A stretch of DNA of 45,415 bases from Pseudomonadota bacterium (GCA_029778535.1 JAKOQB010000064.1:1-45415), one strand, 5' to 3'; numbered from the stretch's first letter, positions 23,224 through 36,234 are shown. Numbers and translations are program-made. The notes: generated from the letters alone by a model not told the origin.

Positions 23224-23949
23224 ATGCAACCGGGCTACAAGCAGTTCTGTCCCGTCGCGAAGGCGTCCGAAGTCTTCGCCAATCGCTGGACGCCGCTGAT
23301 CCTGCGCGAGCTGATGGCGGGCATGCATTCGTTCAACGACATCCATCGCGGTGTGCCGCTGATGTCGCGCGCGATGCTGGTGACGCGGCTGCGCGAGCTG
23401 GAGCATCAGGGCATCGTCGAGCGCCGTCCGCGCGCCGACCGCGGCGGCCACGATTACGTGCTGACCGCCGCGGGCGAGGCATTCCGGTCCGTGATCGCGG
23501 CGCTCGGCCACTGGGGGCTCGCGCATGCGCGCGATCGCATCACACCGGCCGACCTCGATCCGTCGCTGTTGCTGTGGAGCCTGCGCCGCCGCGTCGACCT
23601 GCACGCGCTGCCGCAGCGCAGGATCGTCGTGCAGTTCGAGTTCATCGGCGTGCCGGCGCGCTACGCGAAGCGGCGCATCCTGTGGCTGATCCTGCAGCCA
23701 GCCGGGGCGGAACTGTGCGTGAAGAACCCGGGCCATGAGGTCGATGTGATCGTGCGCGCGAGCATTGCCGACTTCATCGCCGTCCATCTGGGACACGCCA
23801 CATGGCGCGAGATGGCGACGACGAAGTTCGCGCTCGAGGGCGATCGCCGCATCCTGCGCGAGTTGCCCGCGTGGCTGCGGCTCGACAAGGTGCTCGGCCG
23901 CGATCTGCCGATCGTTGCGCAGGCTGCGCCTCACGCCTCGACGAGATAG
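23224..23949 (+). CDS. HxlR-family transcriptional regulator with C-terminal extension
   Basis: A 241-residue regulator. The HxlR winged helix covers about 5-100: FCPVAKASEVFANRWTPLIL with the family's near-N-terminal Cys9, SFNDIHRGVPLMSRAMLVTRL and the wing VERRPRADRGGHDYVLTAAG. Simple HxlR proteins stop near residue 110. Here a further 130 residues (DPSLLLWSLRRRVDLHALP, then VVQFEFIGVPARYAKRRIL) look like an SCP2-type lipid-binding fold. That makes it the two-domain subtype that may sense a hydrophobic ligand. It is divergent from the flavoprotein oxidase, its probable target. Confidence 0.88.
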   Translation: MQPGYKQFCPVAKASEVFANRWTPLILRELMAGMHSFNDIHRGVPLMSRAMLVTRLRELEHQGIVERRPRADRGGHDYVLTAAGEAFRSVIAALGHWGLAHARDRITPADLDPSLLLWSLRRRVDLHALPQRRIVVQFEFIGVPARYAKRRILWLILQPAGAELCVKNPGHEVDVIVRASIADFIAVHLGHATWREMATTKFALEGDRRILRELPAWLRLDKVLGRDLPIVAQAAPHASTR

Positions 23950-24065
23950 CCGACTTCACCTGCGCGTATTGATGCAGCCGGTCCGCGGCGCCTGCCGAGG
24001 TTCGACCCGTCGTACGCGTGAGGGACCGTACGGATGCGTACGGTGTATCCTTCGCCATCGCTCAA

Positions 24066-24258
24066 CGCGCGATCCGGGAGAGCGCTCCGAACCACGGAGC
24101 CGCCGAAGGCGCAACGCCCGTAATCGCTCAGGTACCGAAAACCGCCTCGCGCGAGCGACTCTGGAGAGACTGGACCTGCATTTGCGTGCACGGTTCGGCG
24201 CCGAAGGGGCAGGGGCCGACCGGGCTTCAAACTCTCAGGCAAAAGGACAGAGGGGCAT
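24066..24258 (+). ncRNA. Tandem glycine riboswitch upstream of gcvT
   Basis: Two glycine aptamers in series. Aptamer 1 runs from about 24069 to 24146 with CGGGAGAGCG, GCCGAAGGCGCAA and CGCTCAGGTACC. Aptamer 2 runs from about 24157 to 24257 with CTGGAGAGAC, GCCGAAGGGGCA and ACTCTCAGGCAAAAGGACAG. These are the conserved junction sequences of the gcvT-type riboswitch. The short linker CTCGCGCGAG is self-complementary. The aptamer 2 3' strand runs directly into a terminator hairpin, so glycine binding is expected to switch readthrough on. A weak promoter candidate, TATCCT, is at 24046-24051. Confidence 0.93.
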
Positions 24259-24292
24259 CCGTCGATGTTCGACGGATGCCCCATTTGTTTTT
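24252..24292 (+). terminator. Intrinsic terminator serving as the glycine riboswitch expression platform
   Basis: A perfect 14-bp stem, GGGGCATCCGTCGA pairing with TCGACGGATGCCCC, encloses a 3-base loop (TGT) and is followed by ATTTGTTTTT. It starts inside the riboswitch P1 3' end (ACAGAGGGG) and ends 11 bases before the gcvT ATG. Competition between P1 and this stem is the usual on-switch design. A Met codon within the hairpin (24265) is in frame with gcvT but has no ribosome site. Confidence 0.92.
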
Positions 24293-24303
24293 GGAGACTC
24301 CGG

Positions 24304-25395
24304 ATGACGCTCAAACGCACACCGCTGTTCGAAACCCACGTCGCCGCCGGCGCAAAGATGGTCGATTTCGGCGGCTGGGAAATGCCGGTCAACTACGGCT
24401 CGCAGATCGAGGAGCACCACGCGGTGCGCCGGCGCGCGGGGATGTTCGACGTGTCGCACATGCGCGTGGTCGATGTCGACGGCGCGGCATCGCGCGACTT
24501 CCTGCGCACGCTGGTGGCCAACGACGTGACCAGGCTCACGCCCGGCAAGGCGCTGTACACGTGCATGCTGAACGACGCCGGCGGCGTGCTCGACGACCTG
24601 ATCATCTACTGGATCCACACCGATCGCTATCGGGTGGTCGTCAACGCGGCGACCGCCGACAAGGACCTCGCGTGGATGCGGCAGGTCGCAGCAGCGCGCC
24701 GATTCAACGTAAATCTCAAGCCGCGGACGGATCTCGCGATGATCGCGGTGCAGGGCCCGCAGGCGCGCGCGATCCTGGCGCAGGTGCTGCCGGAGGCCGC
24801 CGAGGTGATCGGAGGGCTCAAGGTGTTCAGCGCCGCGTTCCACGGTGAGTGGTTCATCGCGCGCACCGGCTACACCGGGGAGGACGGCTGCGAGATCGTT
24901 CTGCCCGCGGCCGACGCGCCCGCGTTCTGGCACAAGCTGAAGGCGGCCGGCGTGGCCGAATGCGGGCTCGGCGCGCGCGACACGCTGCGGCTCGAGGCCG
25001 GAATGAACCTGTACGGGCAGGACATGGACGAGACCGTGTCGCCGCTCGAATCTGGGCTGGCGTGGACGGTCAGCCTGGCGGAGCCGCGCGACTTCATCGG
25101 CCGCGCCGCGCTGGAGAACCAGCAGGTGCGCGGCGGGCTGCGGCAACTGGTTGGGCTGAAGATGCTCGACAAGGGTGTGCTGCGCGCGCATCAGAGGGTG
25201 TTGACGCCGCACGGCGACGGCGAGATCACCAGCGGCACCTTCTCGCCCACGCTCGGCTTCTCGATCGCGCTGGCGCGCGTGCCGGCCGGCGTCAAGGTCG
25301 GTGATCAGGTGCAGGTCGACCTGCGCGGCAAGCCGGTTGCGGCGCAGGTGGTCAAGCACCCGTTCGTGCGCAACGGCAAGGCGCTGATCTCGTGA
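24304..25395 (+). CDS. gcvT: Glycine cleavage system T protein (aminomethyltransferase)
   Basis: A 363-residue T protein. The N-terminus is [20 protein letters not shown], followed by [16 protein letters not shown]; the Asp in MFDVSHM and the folate-binding segment fit the family. The catalytic Asp region [13 protein letters not shown] and the C-terminal barrel [19 protein letters not shown] are also typical. It transfers the aminomethyl carbon from lipoyl-H protein to tetrahydrofolate, releasing ammonia. The ATG at 24304 follows GGAG and sits just after the riboswitch terminator. Its TGA is already part of the heptamer array that follows. Confidence 0.96.
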   Translation: MTLKRTPLFETHVAAGAKMVDFGGWEMPVNYGSQIEEHHAVRRRAGMFDVSHMRVVDVDGAASRDFLRTLVANDVTRLTPGKALYTCMLNDAGGVLDDLIIYWIHTDRYRVVVNAATADKDLAWMRQVAAARRFNVNLKPRTDLAMIAVQGPQARAILAQVLPEAAEVIGGLKVFSAAFHGEWFIARTGYTGEDGCEIVLPAADAPAFWHKLKAAGVAECGLGARDTLRLEAGMNLYGQDMDETVSPLESGLAWTVSLAEPRDFIGRAALENQQVRGGLRQLVGLKMLDKGVLRAHQRVLTPHGDGEITSGTFSPTLGFSIALARVPAGVKVGDQVQVDLRGKPVAAQVVKHPFVRNGKALIS

Positions 25396-25590
25396 TCCGT
25401 GATCTGTGATCCGTGATCCGAGCCAGGCGCCTTGCCTGAGCCGGAGTGAACAAGCAACCAGCAGCCCCAACCAGTGACAAGCAACTCTTGACGAACAACC
25501 CGCACTGACCCGCGGATCACAGATCACGGATCACGGATCACGGATCACGGACCACGGATCACGGATCACGGATCACGGATCACGGATCAC
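25392..25590 (+). repeat. Inverted heptamer-repeat arrays between gcvT and gcvH
   Basis: The left array at 25392-25419 has four units of GTGATCC, the second being GTGATCT. The right array at 25514-25590 has eleven units of the complementary heptamer GGATCAC, the second being AGATCAC and the sixth GGACCAC. Left units 1-3 pair perfectly with right units 1-3, variant included, giving a 21-bp stem. Slipped pairings allow many alternatives. The 94-base spacer has no open frame with coding character. The right array ends 2 bases before the GAAAGGAG ribosome site of gcvH, so copy-number change or folding could affect gcvH translation. Confidence 0.9.
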
Positions 25591-25602
25591 GAAAGGAGCC
25601 CC

Positions 25603-25989
25603 ATGAAAGTACCCGCAGACCTCAAGTACACCGAGTCCCACGAGTGGGTGAAGAGCGAAGCCGACGGCACGGTGACGGTCGGCATCACCGATTTCGCGCA
25701 GGACGCGCTCGGCGACCTGGTGTTCGTCGAGTTGCCCGAGGTCGGACGTGCGTTGAAGGCGGGCGAGGCGTGCGCGGTGGTCGAATCGGTGAAGGCGGCC
25801 TCCGACGTGTATGCACCGATCGCCGGCACGGTCATCGCCGCGAACGACGTGCTGAAGGACAAGCCGGAGGCGATCAACAGCGACGCGTTCGGCGCCTGGC
25901 TGTTCAAGCTCAAGCCCGCGAACGCGGGCGACTTGAACAAGCTGCTCGACGCCGCGAAGTACCAGGCCAATATCGAGGCGGCGAAGTAG
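25603..25989 (+). CDS. gcvH: Glycine cleavage system H protein
   Basis: A 128-residue H protein. Lys64 in [14 protein letters not shown] is the lipoylation site. The flanking [29 protein letters not shown] and the C-terminal [11 protein letters not shown] helix are all standard. It shuttles the aminomethyl group between P and T proteins and is reduced by dihydrolipoamide dehydrogenase, which is not in this window. A strong AAAGGAG lies 8 bases before the ATG, directly after the heptamer array. Its stop is immediately followed by the gcvP ATG. Confidence 0.97.
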   Translation: MKVPADLKYTESHEWVKSEADGTVTVGITDFAQDALGDLVFVELPEVGRALKAGEACAVVESVKAASDVYAPIAGTVIAANDVLKDKPEAINSDAFGAWLFKLKPANAGDLNKLLDAAKYQANIEAAK

Positions 25990-28856
<2,867 letters not shown>

Positions 28857-28860
<4 letters not shown>

Positions 28861-29713
28861 CTTGCACGCGGCGCCGGCAGCTGCTCGGCGCCGCAATCGC
28901 CGCGCCGCTGGTCTCGGGTTGCACCGTGATCGAAGGCATGTTCTTCTACCCGGACCGCGTCGAATACACGCGGCCCGCGCAGTTCGGCCTGAAGCACGAG
29001 GACGTGTCGATCGACGGCGCAGACGGCAGCAAGCTGCACGGCTGGTGGCTGCCGGCGGCCGACGCGAAAGGCAGCGTCCTGCACCTGCACGGCAACGCGG
29101 CCAACATCAGCAATCATCTGCCGCTGGTGGCGTGGCTGCCGGCGGCGGGATTCAACCTTCTGATGGTTGACTACCGCGGCTTCGGTCGATCCGAGGGCAA
29201 GCCCACGCTCGACGGCGTGGTCGACGATGCGCTGGCGGCGCTGCGCTATCTGCGCACGCGTCCCGGCGTCGACGCGGGCAAGCTGATCGTGCTCGGCCAG
29301 AGCATCGGCGGCGCGACCGCGCTGAGGATGCTGGCCGCCGATCGCGCGGGCGTGAAGCTGGCGGTGATCGACTCGGCGTTCGCGAGCTACCGCGGCATCG
29401 CGCGCGACGCGGCGCTGCAAAGCGTGGTGCTGGCGCCGTTCCTGCCGCTGGCGCTGCCGTGGCTTCCGCCGCGCGAGCGCGATCCGGTCGCGCTGCTCGC
29501 GCATCTCGACCTGCCGCTGCTGTTCGTGCACGGCACGGCCGACGCGGTGATCCCGTACAAGCACACCGAGCAGCTCTTCGCAGCGGCGCACGATCCGAAG
29601 CGGCTGATCCGTGTCGACGGCGGCGAGCACATGGAGGCGTTGATGCGCAGCCGCGTGCAGGCGGACGTGCGCGGTGCGATGCTCGAAGCGGTCTGCGGCA
29701 AGCAGGGCATTGC

Positions 29714-29723
<10 letters not shown>
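28857..29723 (+). CDS. Lipoprotein alpha/beta hydrolase (BEM46/YfhR-like)
   Basis: A 288-residue alpha/beta hydrolase. A short Arg-rich start ([16 protein letters not shown]) leads to the lipobox L-V-S-G-C, so the mature protein is probably a membrane-anchored lipoprotein. The catalytic set is Ser in G-Q-S-I-G-G, Asp in HGTADAVIP and His in GGEHME; the oxyanion segment is HLHGNAANI. The GTG at 28857 overlaps the gcvP stop, and its 3' end overlaps the sdaA start by 10 bases. Coupling to glycine degradation is therefore clear at the transcript level, although no biochemical link is obvious. Confidence 0.85.
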
Positions 29724-31102
<1,379 letters not shown>

Positions 31103-31150
31103 GGCGCGCGGTTGCCTACAATGCGCTGCGATACCGACAGGGAGCGAGCG

Positions 31151-31798
31151 ATGGTCTTTGGCAAGCTGCTACCGAAGGACGAGAACTTCTTCGCGATGTT
31201 CAACGATCATGCGCACCACATCGCCGAGGGCGCACGCGCGTTCATGTCGATGATCCAGCATTACGCGCAGCCCGATCTGCGCGAGAAATACGCCGCCGAA
31301 GTCGTCGCCGCCGAGCACGCCGCCGACCGCATCACCGCCGAGGTGAACCGCAAGCTTCATCGCACGTTCGTCACGCCGATCGACCGCGAGCAGATCCACG
31401 GCCTGATCAACGCGATGGACGACATCCTCGACCTGCTGCAGGACTCCAGCGAGGTGATGGCGCTGTACAACGTGCAGCACCTGCCGGCCGATGTCGAGCG
31501 GCTGGGCGACATCTCGATGAAGTGCTGCCAGCGCGTCAAGCACGTGGTGTCGCTGCTGCCGGAACTGACGCGCACGCAGGGGGCCGAGGCGGCGCTGAAG
31601 ACCTGCGAGGAGATCGACCGGCTCGAATCCGACGCCGACCGCGTGATGCGCGGCGCGATGTCGAAGCTGTTCCGCGACGACATCGACGTGCGCGAGCTGA
31701 TCAAGCTGAAGGCGATCTACGAACATCTCGAATCGATATCGGATCGCTGCGAGGACGTGGCGAACCTGATCGAAGGCATCGTGCTCGAGCACTCGTGA
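31151..31798 (+). CDS. DUF47/PhoU-like phosphate transport accessory protein
   Basis: A 215-residue all-helical protein of the DUF47 family. FNDHAHHIAEGARAFMSMI opens a PhoU-like three-helix repeat. The metal-binding E-x3-D-like motifs are EHAADRITAEV and CEEIDRLESDADRVMRG. These proteins are encoded next to PiT permeases and tune low-affinity phosphate uptake. The ATG at 31151 follows GGAGCGAGCG. It lies 48 bases after sdaA and 19 bases before the permease gene. Confidence 0.9.
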   Translation: MVFGKLLPKDENFFAMFNDHAHHIAEGARAFMSMIQHYAQPDLREKYAAEVVAAEHAADRITAEVNRKLHRTFVTPIDREQIHGLINAMDDILDLLQDSSEVMALYNVQHLPADVERLGDISMKCCQRVKHVVSLLPELTRTQGAEAALKTCEEIDRLESDADRVMRGAMSKLFRDDIDVRELIKLKAIYEHLESISDRCEDVANLIEGIVLEHS

Positions 31799-31817
31799 CC
31801 GGCGGCCGGCATCCGTG

Positions 31818-32828
31818 ATGGAGTCGGCTCCGATCTCGCTCCCGGTCGTTGTGCTGCTGGTCGCGCTGGCGTTCGCGTTCGACTTCATGAACGGCTTTCA
31901 CGACGCCGCCAACTCGATCGCGACCGTCGTGTCCACCGGCGTGCTCAAGCCGCGGCAGGCGGTGCTGATGGCGGCCTTGTTCAACATGGTCGCGCTGTTC
32001 ATCTTTCAGCTGCACGTGGCGGCGACGATCGGCAAGGGCATCGTCGAGCCCGGCGCGGTCGACCACCACGTCGTGTTCGGCGCGCTGACCGGCGCGATCA
32101 CCTGGAACGTCGTCACGTGGTGGTACGGGCTGCCGTCGTCGAGCTCGCACGCGCTGATCGGCGGCATCATCGGCGCGGTGGTCGCCAAGGCGGGCGTGGG
32201 CAAGCTGATCGGCGCCGGCATCTGGAAGACGGTGGTGTTCATCTTCGTGTCGCCGACGCTGGGCTTCGTGCTGGGCGCGCTGATGATGGTGGCGATCTCG
32301 TGGATCTTCCGCCGCACCGCGCCGCTGCGCGTGGACCGCTGGTTCAAGCGGCTGCAGCTCGTGTCCGCCAGCCTTTATTCGCTTGGCCACGGCGGCAACG
32401 ACGCGCAGAAAACGATCGGCATCATCTGGTTGCTGCTGATCGCCGCCGGGGTGCTGGCGGCGGACGCCAAGTCGCCGCCCGCGTGGGTGATCATCGGCTG
32501 CTACCTGGCGATCGGGCTGGGGACGATGTTCGGCGGCTGGCGCATCGTCAAGACGATGGGGCAGCGGCTGACCAAGCTGCGCCCGGTCGGCGGATTCTGC
32601 GCCGAAACCGGCGGCGCGCTGATGCTGTTCACGGCGAACCTGTTCGGCATTCCGGTGTCGACCACGCACACGATCACCGGCTCGATCCTCGGCGTGGGCT
32701 CGGTGCGCAACCCGTCGGCGACGCGCTGGGGGCTGGCCGGCAACATCGTGTGGGCGTGGATCTTCACGATCCCGGCGTCGGCATTCATCGCCGCGATCTC
32801 CTACTGGATCAGCAACGCGTTGCTCTGA
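31818..32828 (+). CDS. PiT-family inorganic phosphate permease
   Basis: A 336-residue permease with about ten transmembrane segments and the two PD001131-type signature repeats: DFMNGFHDAANSIATVVSTG near 16-35 and FGIPVSTTHTITGSILGVG near 278-296. SLGHGGNDAQKT in the centre is also diagnostic. It imports phosphate or metal-phosphate with protons. The ATG at 31818 was chosen; the adjacent GTG at 31815 is a one-codon-longer option. It is co-transcribed with the DUF47 gene and with the GrdB-like gene 12 bases downstream. Confidence 0.93.
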   Translation: MESAPISLPVVVLLVALAFAFDFMNGFHDAANSIATVVSTGVLKPRQAVLMAALFNMVALFIFQLHVAATIGKGIVEPGAVDHHVVFGALTGAITWNVVTWWYGLPSSSSHALIGGIIGAVVAKAGVGKLIGAGIWKTVVFIFVSPTLGFVLGALMMVAISWIFRRTAPLRVDRWFKRLQLVSASLYSLGHGGNDAQKTIGIIWLLLIAAGVLAADAKSPPAWVIIGCYLAIGLGTMFGGWRIVKTMGQRLTKLRPVGGFCAETGGALMLFTANLFGIPVSTTHTITGSILGVGSVRNPSATRWGLAGNIVWAWIFTIPASAFIAAISYWISNALL

Positions 32829-32840
32829 CGGAGCGCGGCA

Positions 32841-33452
32841 ATGACCGATACTCGCGCAGTACCGTTCGGATTCGCGCCGCCGTTTGATGCGCCGATTCCC
32901 TACCTGCAGCGCATCCGCGACTACTACCAGGCGCTCGGGTACGGTTCGCCTTATGAGTGGGCGCACTACGTGGAAGTGCCGTTTCAGAGCCTGCGCAAGC
33001 CGCTCGCCGAATGCACGGTCGCGCTGATCACGACCGCAGCGCCGTACCAGCCGGACAAGGGCGACCAGGGCCCCGGTGCGCCGTACAACGCGGCGGCCAA
33101 GTTCTATCGCGTGTACTCGATGGCGAGCGCGGCCGAGCCCGACTTCCCGCTCGGCAATGCGGCCGGTCGGCCGAACGACCGCGAGTCGCAGGACTACACG
33201 CTCAAGCTCGCGCTCGCGCTGCTGCAGTCGGCGCCCGCCGCGCGCACGACCGTGCAGTCGCCGCTGCGCTGGAGCGACGATCCGGACTGGAAGCTCGACT
33301 ACTGCAACGTCGAGCGCCTGACGCCGGAGGAGATCGCGCAGCGGCGCGCCGAGTTCGACCGCGGCAAGGCGCAGGCGAAGCAGTTGCGCGAGGAGGCCGC
33401 CGCGGCCGGATGCGGTGCGTCCGGCGCAATCGCGCAAGCGGCGGATTCCTGA
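32841..33452 (+). CDS. GrdB-like reductase family protein with an apparent internal deletion
   Basis: A 203-residue protein related to the glycine/sarcosine/betaine reductase selenoprotein B-like family of proteobacteria. The N-terminal part is recognisable (YLQRIRDYYQALGYGSPYEW, VPFQSLRKPLAECTVALITT). So is the C-terminal part (DFPLGNAAGRPNDRESQDY, ARTTVQSPLRWSDDPDWKLDY). From memory, relatives have about 150 more residues between FYRVYSMASAAEPD and FPLGN, including a conserved C-x-x-C segment. These are absent here although the frame is kept. It may therefore be inactive or have a changed function. GGAG lies before the ATG. Confidence 0.65.
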   Translation: MTDTRAVPFGFAPPFDAPIPYLQRIRDYYQALGYGSPYEWAHYVEVPFQSLRKPLAECTVALITTAAPYQPDKGDQGPGAPYNAAAKFYRVYSMASAAEPDFPLGNAAGRPNDRESQDYTLKLALALLQSAPAARTTVQSPLRWSDDPDWKLDYCNVERLTPEEIAQRRAEFDRGKAQAKQLREEAAAAGCGASGAIAQAADS

Positions 33453-33531
33453 CGCACTCGTCGCCGCGCATACTGTTAAATTGGTGGTTCATGATGGATT
33501 GCCGTGCGGCGCCGGCCGCGGAAGGCGAACG

Positions 33532-33813
33532 ATGAAACGCGTGCTGTCTGCGGTACTTCTACTGATGCTGACGCGGGCCGCGTACGCAGCGCTGCCGGGC
33601 GATTTCGCCGAAGGCAAGCGACTGCACGACGCGAACTGCACCGGGTGCCACGATTCCGGCGTGTACACGCGCAAGAACCGTCAGGTGCGCTCGCTCGATG
33701 CTCTGAAGGACCAGCTGCAGAGCTGCGGTCACATGGTCAAGAAGGAATTCACCGCGGCTCAGGCGCAGGACCTCACCAAGTACCTGAACGACCGGTTCTA
33801 TCGGTTCCAGTAG
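33532..33813 (+). CDS. Small periplasmic c-type cytochrome
   Basis: A 93-residue protein with a signal peptide (MKRVLSAVLLLMLTRAAYA) and one heme site C-T-G-C-H at 36-40. A possible axial Met is in CGHMVKKEF near 68, and the C-terminal helix is LTKYLNDRFYRF. The size and the GDFAEGKRLHDANCTGCHD opening are typical of class I cytochromes that serve as soluble electron carriers. It is a single gene convergent with the permease. Partners cannot be named; the SHP/DHC module lies 1.5 kb away. Confidence 0.85.
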   Translation: MKRVLSAVLLLMLTRAAYAALPGDFAEGKRLHDANCTGCHDSGVYTRKNRQVRSLDALKDQLQSCGHMVKKEFTAAQAQDLTKYLNDRFYRFQ

Positions 33814-33861
33814 CGATACCGGCGGCCGGACGGTTGATTTTCGCCGCTGCCGGCGCATTGT

Positions 33862-33901
33862 CCGCGGGTCAGGAGTCGTGGTGTCGCGCCGCTGACCGCG
33901 G
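33862..33901. terminator. Inverted repeat between convergent genes
   Basis: CCGCGGGTCAG at 33862-33872 pairs with CTGACCGCGG at 33892-33901 with one unpaired base and a 19-base loop. It lies between the cytochrome gene and the convergent permease gene, where a bidirectional terminator is expected. There is no T-run on either side. Confidence 0.35.
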
Positions 33902-33909
33902 CGAGCACG

Positions 33910-35157
33910 TCAGAACCGCATCGCCCCGCTGCGCCACGCAATCCAGGCTGCGGTGATTGCGAGCGTTGCGACTGTCACCGGCAGTCCGGTGCGCAGATGG
34001 CGCCGCCAGTCGATCGCGATGCCTTGCCGGCGCGCCGCGTCGACCACGATGATGTTGGCGATCGAGCCGACGATCAGCAGGTTGCCCGCCAGCGTGCTCA
34101 CCAGCGCGAGCAGCGGGCCGGCGAAGGGCTCGGTCGCGGCGGGCAGCAGCAACATCACCGCCGGCACGTTCGACACCACGTTCGACAACGCGAGCACGGT
34201 GACGAACAGCGGCGCCGGCTCGGTGAGCGCAAATCCTTGCGCCGCCAGCGCCTGCACCGCCTGCCGCGTCAGCCCGGTCTGCTCGAACGCGTGGTTCACG
34301 ACGAACAGGCCGATGAACAGGATCAGCAGTTCCCAGTCGACCAGGCCGAGCGTGCTGGTCGAATGCAGCTTGCGGCTCATCAGCAGCAGGCCGGCGCCGG
34401 TCAGCGCGGCCACGTCGCGCGGAAGCTCCGTGAACAGGAACACCAGCACGAGAAGCGCGGCCACGGTCAGCCCCTTGGCCGTCTGCCAGCGATCGAGCGG
34501 CGTGCGCTCGGCGGCGTGCCGCCCGACGGCGGCGGCGGCGAGCGGCTGCACGGTGTGCCAGCGGCCGCGCGACTGCCACGCGAGCACTGCCCACAGCGCG
34601 ACGAGTCCGAGCGCGACCGGCACGATCGCCTCGAGGAAGTAGCCGCCGAACGGCAGCCGCAGCACCTGTCCGATCAGCATGTTCTGCGGATTGCCGATCA
34701 AAGTGGCGGCCGAGCCGATGTTCGCCGCGCAGGCGAGCGCGAGCAGGTACGCCACCGGGTCGAGCCCGCGCCGCAGGCAGGCATCGGCCAGCACCGGCGC
34801 GACGGCCAGGCAGACGACGTCGTTGCTGAACACCGCCGACAGCGTCGCCGCCACCGCGATCACCGCCGCCAGCAGCGCACGCGGGCCGAACGGCAGCGCC
34901 GCAACGGCCTGCGTGACCCAGTCGTAGAAGCCGCCGAGCCGCATCTGCGCCGAGATCACCATGAAGGAGAACAGCAGCAGCAACGTCGGCAGATGAATCG
35001 AGCGCGCGGCCTGCTCCGGCGTCACGTCGCCGATCGCGATCAGCGCGATCGCGCCCAGCAGCGCCACGCCGGTGCGGTCGAGCTGCAGGAACGGCAAGCC
35101 GCCCAGGATCATGCCGAGATAGACGATCACGAAGATCGCGACGACGGTGACGGTCAT
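33910..35157 (-). CDS. ArsB/NhaD (SLC13-like) anion or sodium-coupled permease
   Basis: A 415-residue permease with about eleven hydrophobic segments. Its motifs belong to the ion-transporter superfamily: FSNDVVCLAVAPVLADAC, SAATLIGNPQNMLIG and LSNVVSNVPAVMLLLPA, which form two inverted repeats ending in hairpin loops. The group covers NhaD antiporters, ArsB and citrate/sulfate/silicate-type carriers; the substrate is not readable here. It is monocistronic, transcribed divergently from the SHP cytochrome gene and separated from it by 122 bases. Confidence 0.88.
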   Translation of the reverse strand: MTVTVVAIFVIVYLGMILGGLPFLQLDRTGVALLGAIALIAIGDVTPEQAARSIHLPTLLLLFSFMVISAQMRLGGFYDWVTQAVAALPFGPRALLAAVIAVAATLSAVFSNDVVCLAVAPVLADACLRRGLDPVAYLLALACAANIGSAATLIGNPQNMLIGQVLRLPFGGYFLEAIVPVALGLVALWAVLAWQSRGRWHTVQPLAAAAVGRHAAERTPLDRWQTAKGLTVAALLVLVFLFTELPRDVAALTGAGLLLMSRKLHSTSTLGLVDWELLILFIGLFVVNHAFEQTGLTRQAVQALAAQGFALTEPAPLFVTVLALSNVVSNVPAVMLLLPAATEPFAGPLLALVSTLAGNLLIVGSIANIIVVDAARRQGIAIDWRRHLRTGLPVTVATLAITAAWIAWRSGAMRF

Positions 35158-35279
35158 TGTTGTTGGTCCGGTGCGGATGCCCGAGGGCGAAGTCTACGGA
35201 CGCGTCTCCGTTCTTCAGCCTCGCTTAAGACGGCGCCGCTAGCGTGCCGACCATGCCAATCGATGCAGGGAGCCACCCG

Positions 35280-35699
35280 ATGATCCTTCGAAGCCTCGTT
35301 GTCGCGGCCGCACTCGCCGGCGCGGCCGCGGCGGTCGGCGCGCAGGAAAGGACGACGCCGGCAGCGCTGCTGCAGCAGCTCGAAGCGGCGGCGCGCGCCG
35401 ACGATGCGCGCTTTGCCGGCTTCTCCGCGCAGCGCGGCGCGGCGTTCTTCGCCGACAAGCACGGCCGCGACCTCGCCTGCGCGACCTGCCATCAAGCCGA
35501 TCCGCGCGCGGTGGGCCGGCACGCCAGCACCGGGCGCGAGATCGCGCCGCTGGCGCCGAGCGCGAATCCGCAACGCTTCACCGACGCGGCCAAGACCGCC
35601 AAGTGGTTCAAGCGCAACTGCAACGACGTGCTCGGCCGCGAGTGCACGCCGGTGGAAAAGGGCGACCTGCTGGCGTGGCTGCTGGGCAAGACCTCCTGA
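35280..35699 (+). CDS. SHP-type (DUF1924) monoheme cytochrome c
   Basis: A 139-residue exported cytochrome. The signal peptide ends near AQERT (residue 21). The heme site C-A-T-C-H is at 67-71. The family features LAPSANPQRFTD, with the Asn expected to be the oxygen-labile axial ligand, and NCNDVLGRECTPVEKGD, with two Cys that can form a disulfide, are both present. This matches the sphaeroides heme protein, a high-spin cytochrome that binds oxygen or NO. The ATG at 35280 follows AGGGAG. The next two genes encode its known partners, DHC and cytochrome b. Confidence 0.88.
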   Translation: MILRSLVVAAALAGAAAAVGAQERTTPAALLQQLEAAARADDARFAGFSAQRGAAFFADKHGRDLACATCHQADPRAVGRHASTGREIAPLAPSANPQRFTDAAKTAKWFKRNCNDVLGRECTPVEKGDLLAWLLGKTS

Positions 35700-35728
35700 T
35701 GCCGATCGCTTGCTCCGGAGCAGACACG

Positions 35729-36211
35729 ATGATCAAGCCGCACCGCCAGAGGCTGTTCGACGCCGTCGTCTGGACGGTTTCACTGATGTTCCTCGCCATG
35801 CTCGCGCTGCACGAGGCGCACGCGGGCGAGCACCGCTACGACGTGAACGCGCCGCAGTACCGCGACGAATGCGGCAGCTGCCATGTGCCGTATCCGCCCG
35901 CGCTGCTGTCCGCCGCGCAGTGGCGGCAGGTGATGGGCGCGCTCGACCGCCACTACGGCACCGATGCCGGCATCGACGCCGCCGCGCGCGACGCGATCAC
36001 GCGCTTCGTCGTCGAGCGCGCCGGCCGCGAAGGCGGAGCGGGAAACGGCCTGCCGCGCATCACGACCGGCCGCTGGTTCGTCCGGGAGCACCGCGAGGCC
36101 GCGCCCAAATTCACCAGCGCGGCGGTCAAGAGCGCCGCCAACTGCGGCGCCTGCCACCGCGGCGCGGACCGCGGCGACTATTCCGAACGCGGCCTCCTGG
36201 TGCCGCGCTGA
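35729..36211 (+). CDS. Diheme cytochrome c (DHC type)
   Basis: A 160-residue periplasmic diheme cytochrome. A signal anchor (AVVWTVSLMFLAMLALHEAHA) precedes two heme sites, C-G-S-C-H at 48-52 and C-G-A-C-H at 139-143. DECGSCHVPYPPALL and NCGACHRGADRGDY match the DHC family that donates electrons to SHP. The ATG at 35729 has GGAG upstream; an earlier ATG at 35699 overlaps the SHP stop but gives an unusual leader before the signal. It sits between the SHP and cytochrome b genes. Confidence 0.88.
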   Translation: MIKPHRQRLFDAVVWTVSLMFLAMLALHEAHAGEHRYDVNAPQYRDECGSCHVPYPPALLSAAQWRQVMGALDRHYGTDAGIDAAARDAITRFVVERAGREGGAGNGLPRITTGRWFVREHREAAPKFTSAAVKSAANCGACHRGADRGDYSERGLLVPR

Positions 36212-36234
36212 ATCACGCATAAAGGGAGCCAACG

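Noticed and set aside
24265..24303. Upstream ATG start for gcvT at 24265
   Set aside because: That ATG lies in the riboswitch terminator hairpin and has no ribosome site; the ATG at 24304 follows GGAG and gives the family N-terminus.
25392..25590. CRISPR-like array
   Set aside because: Units are 7 bases with no spacers and occur in two opposite orientations, so this is a simple-sequence repeat.
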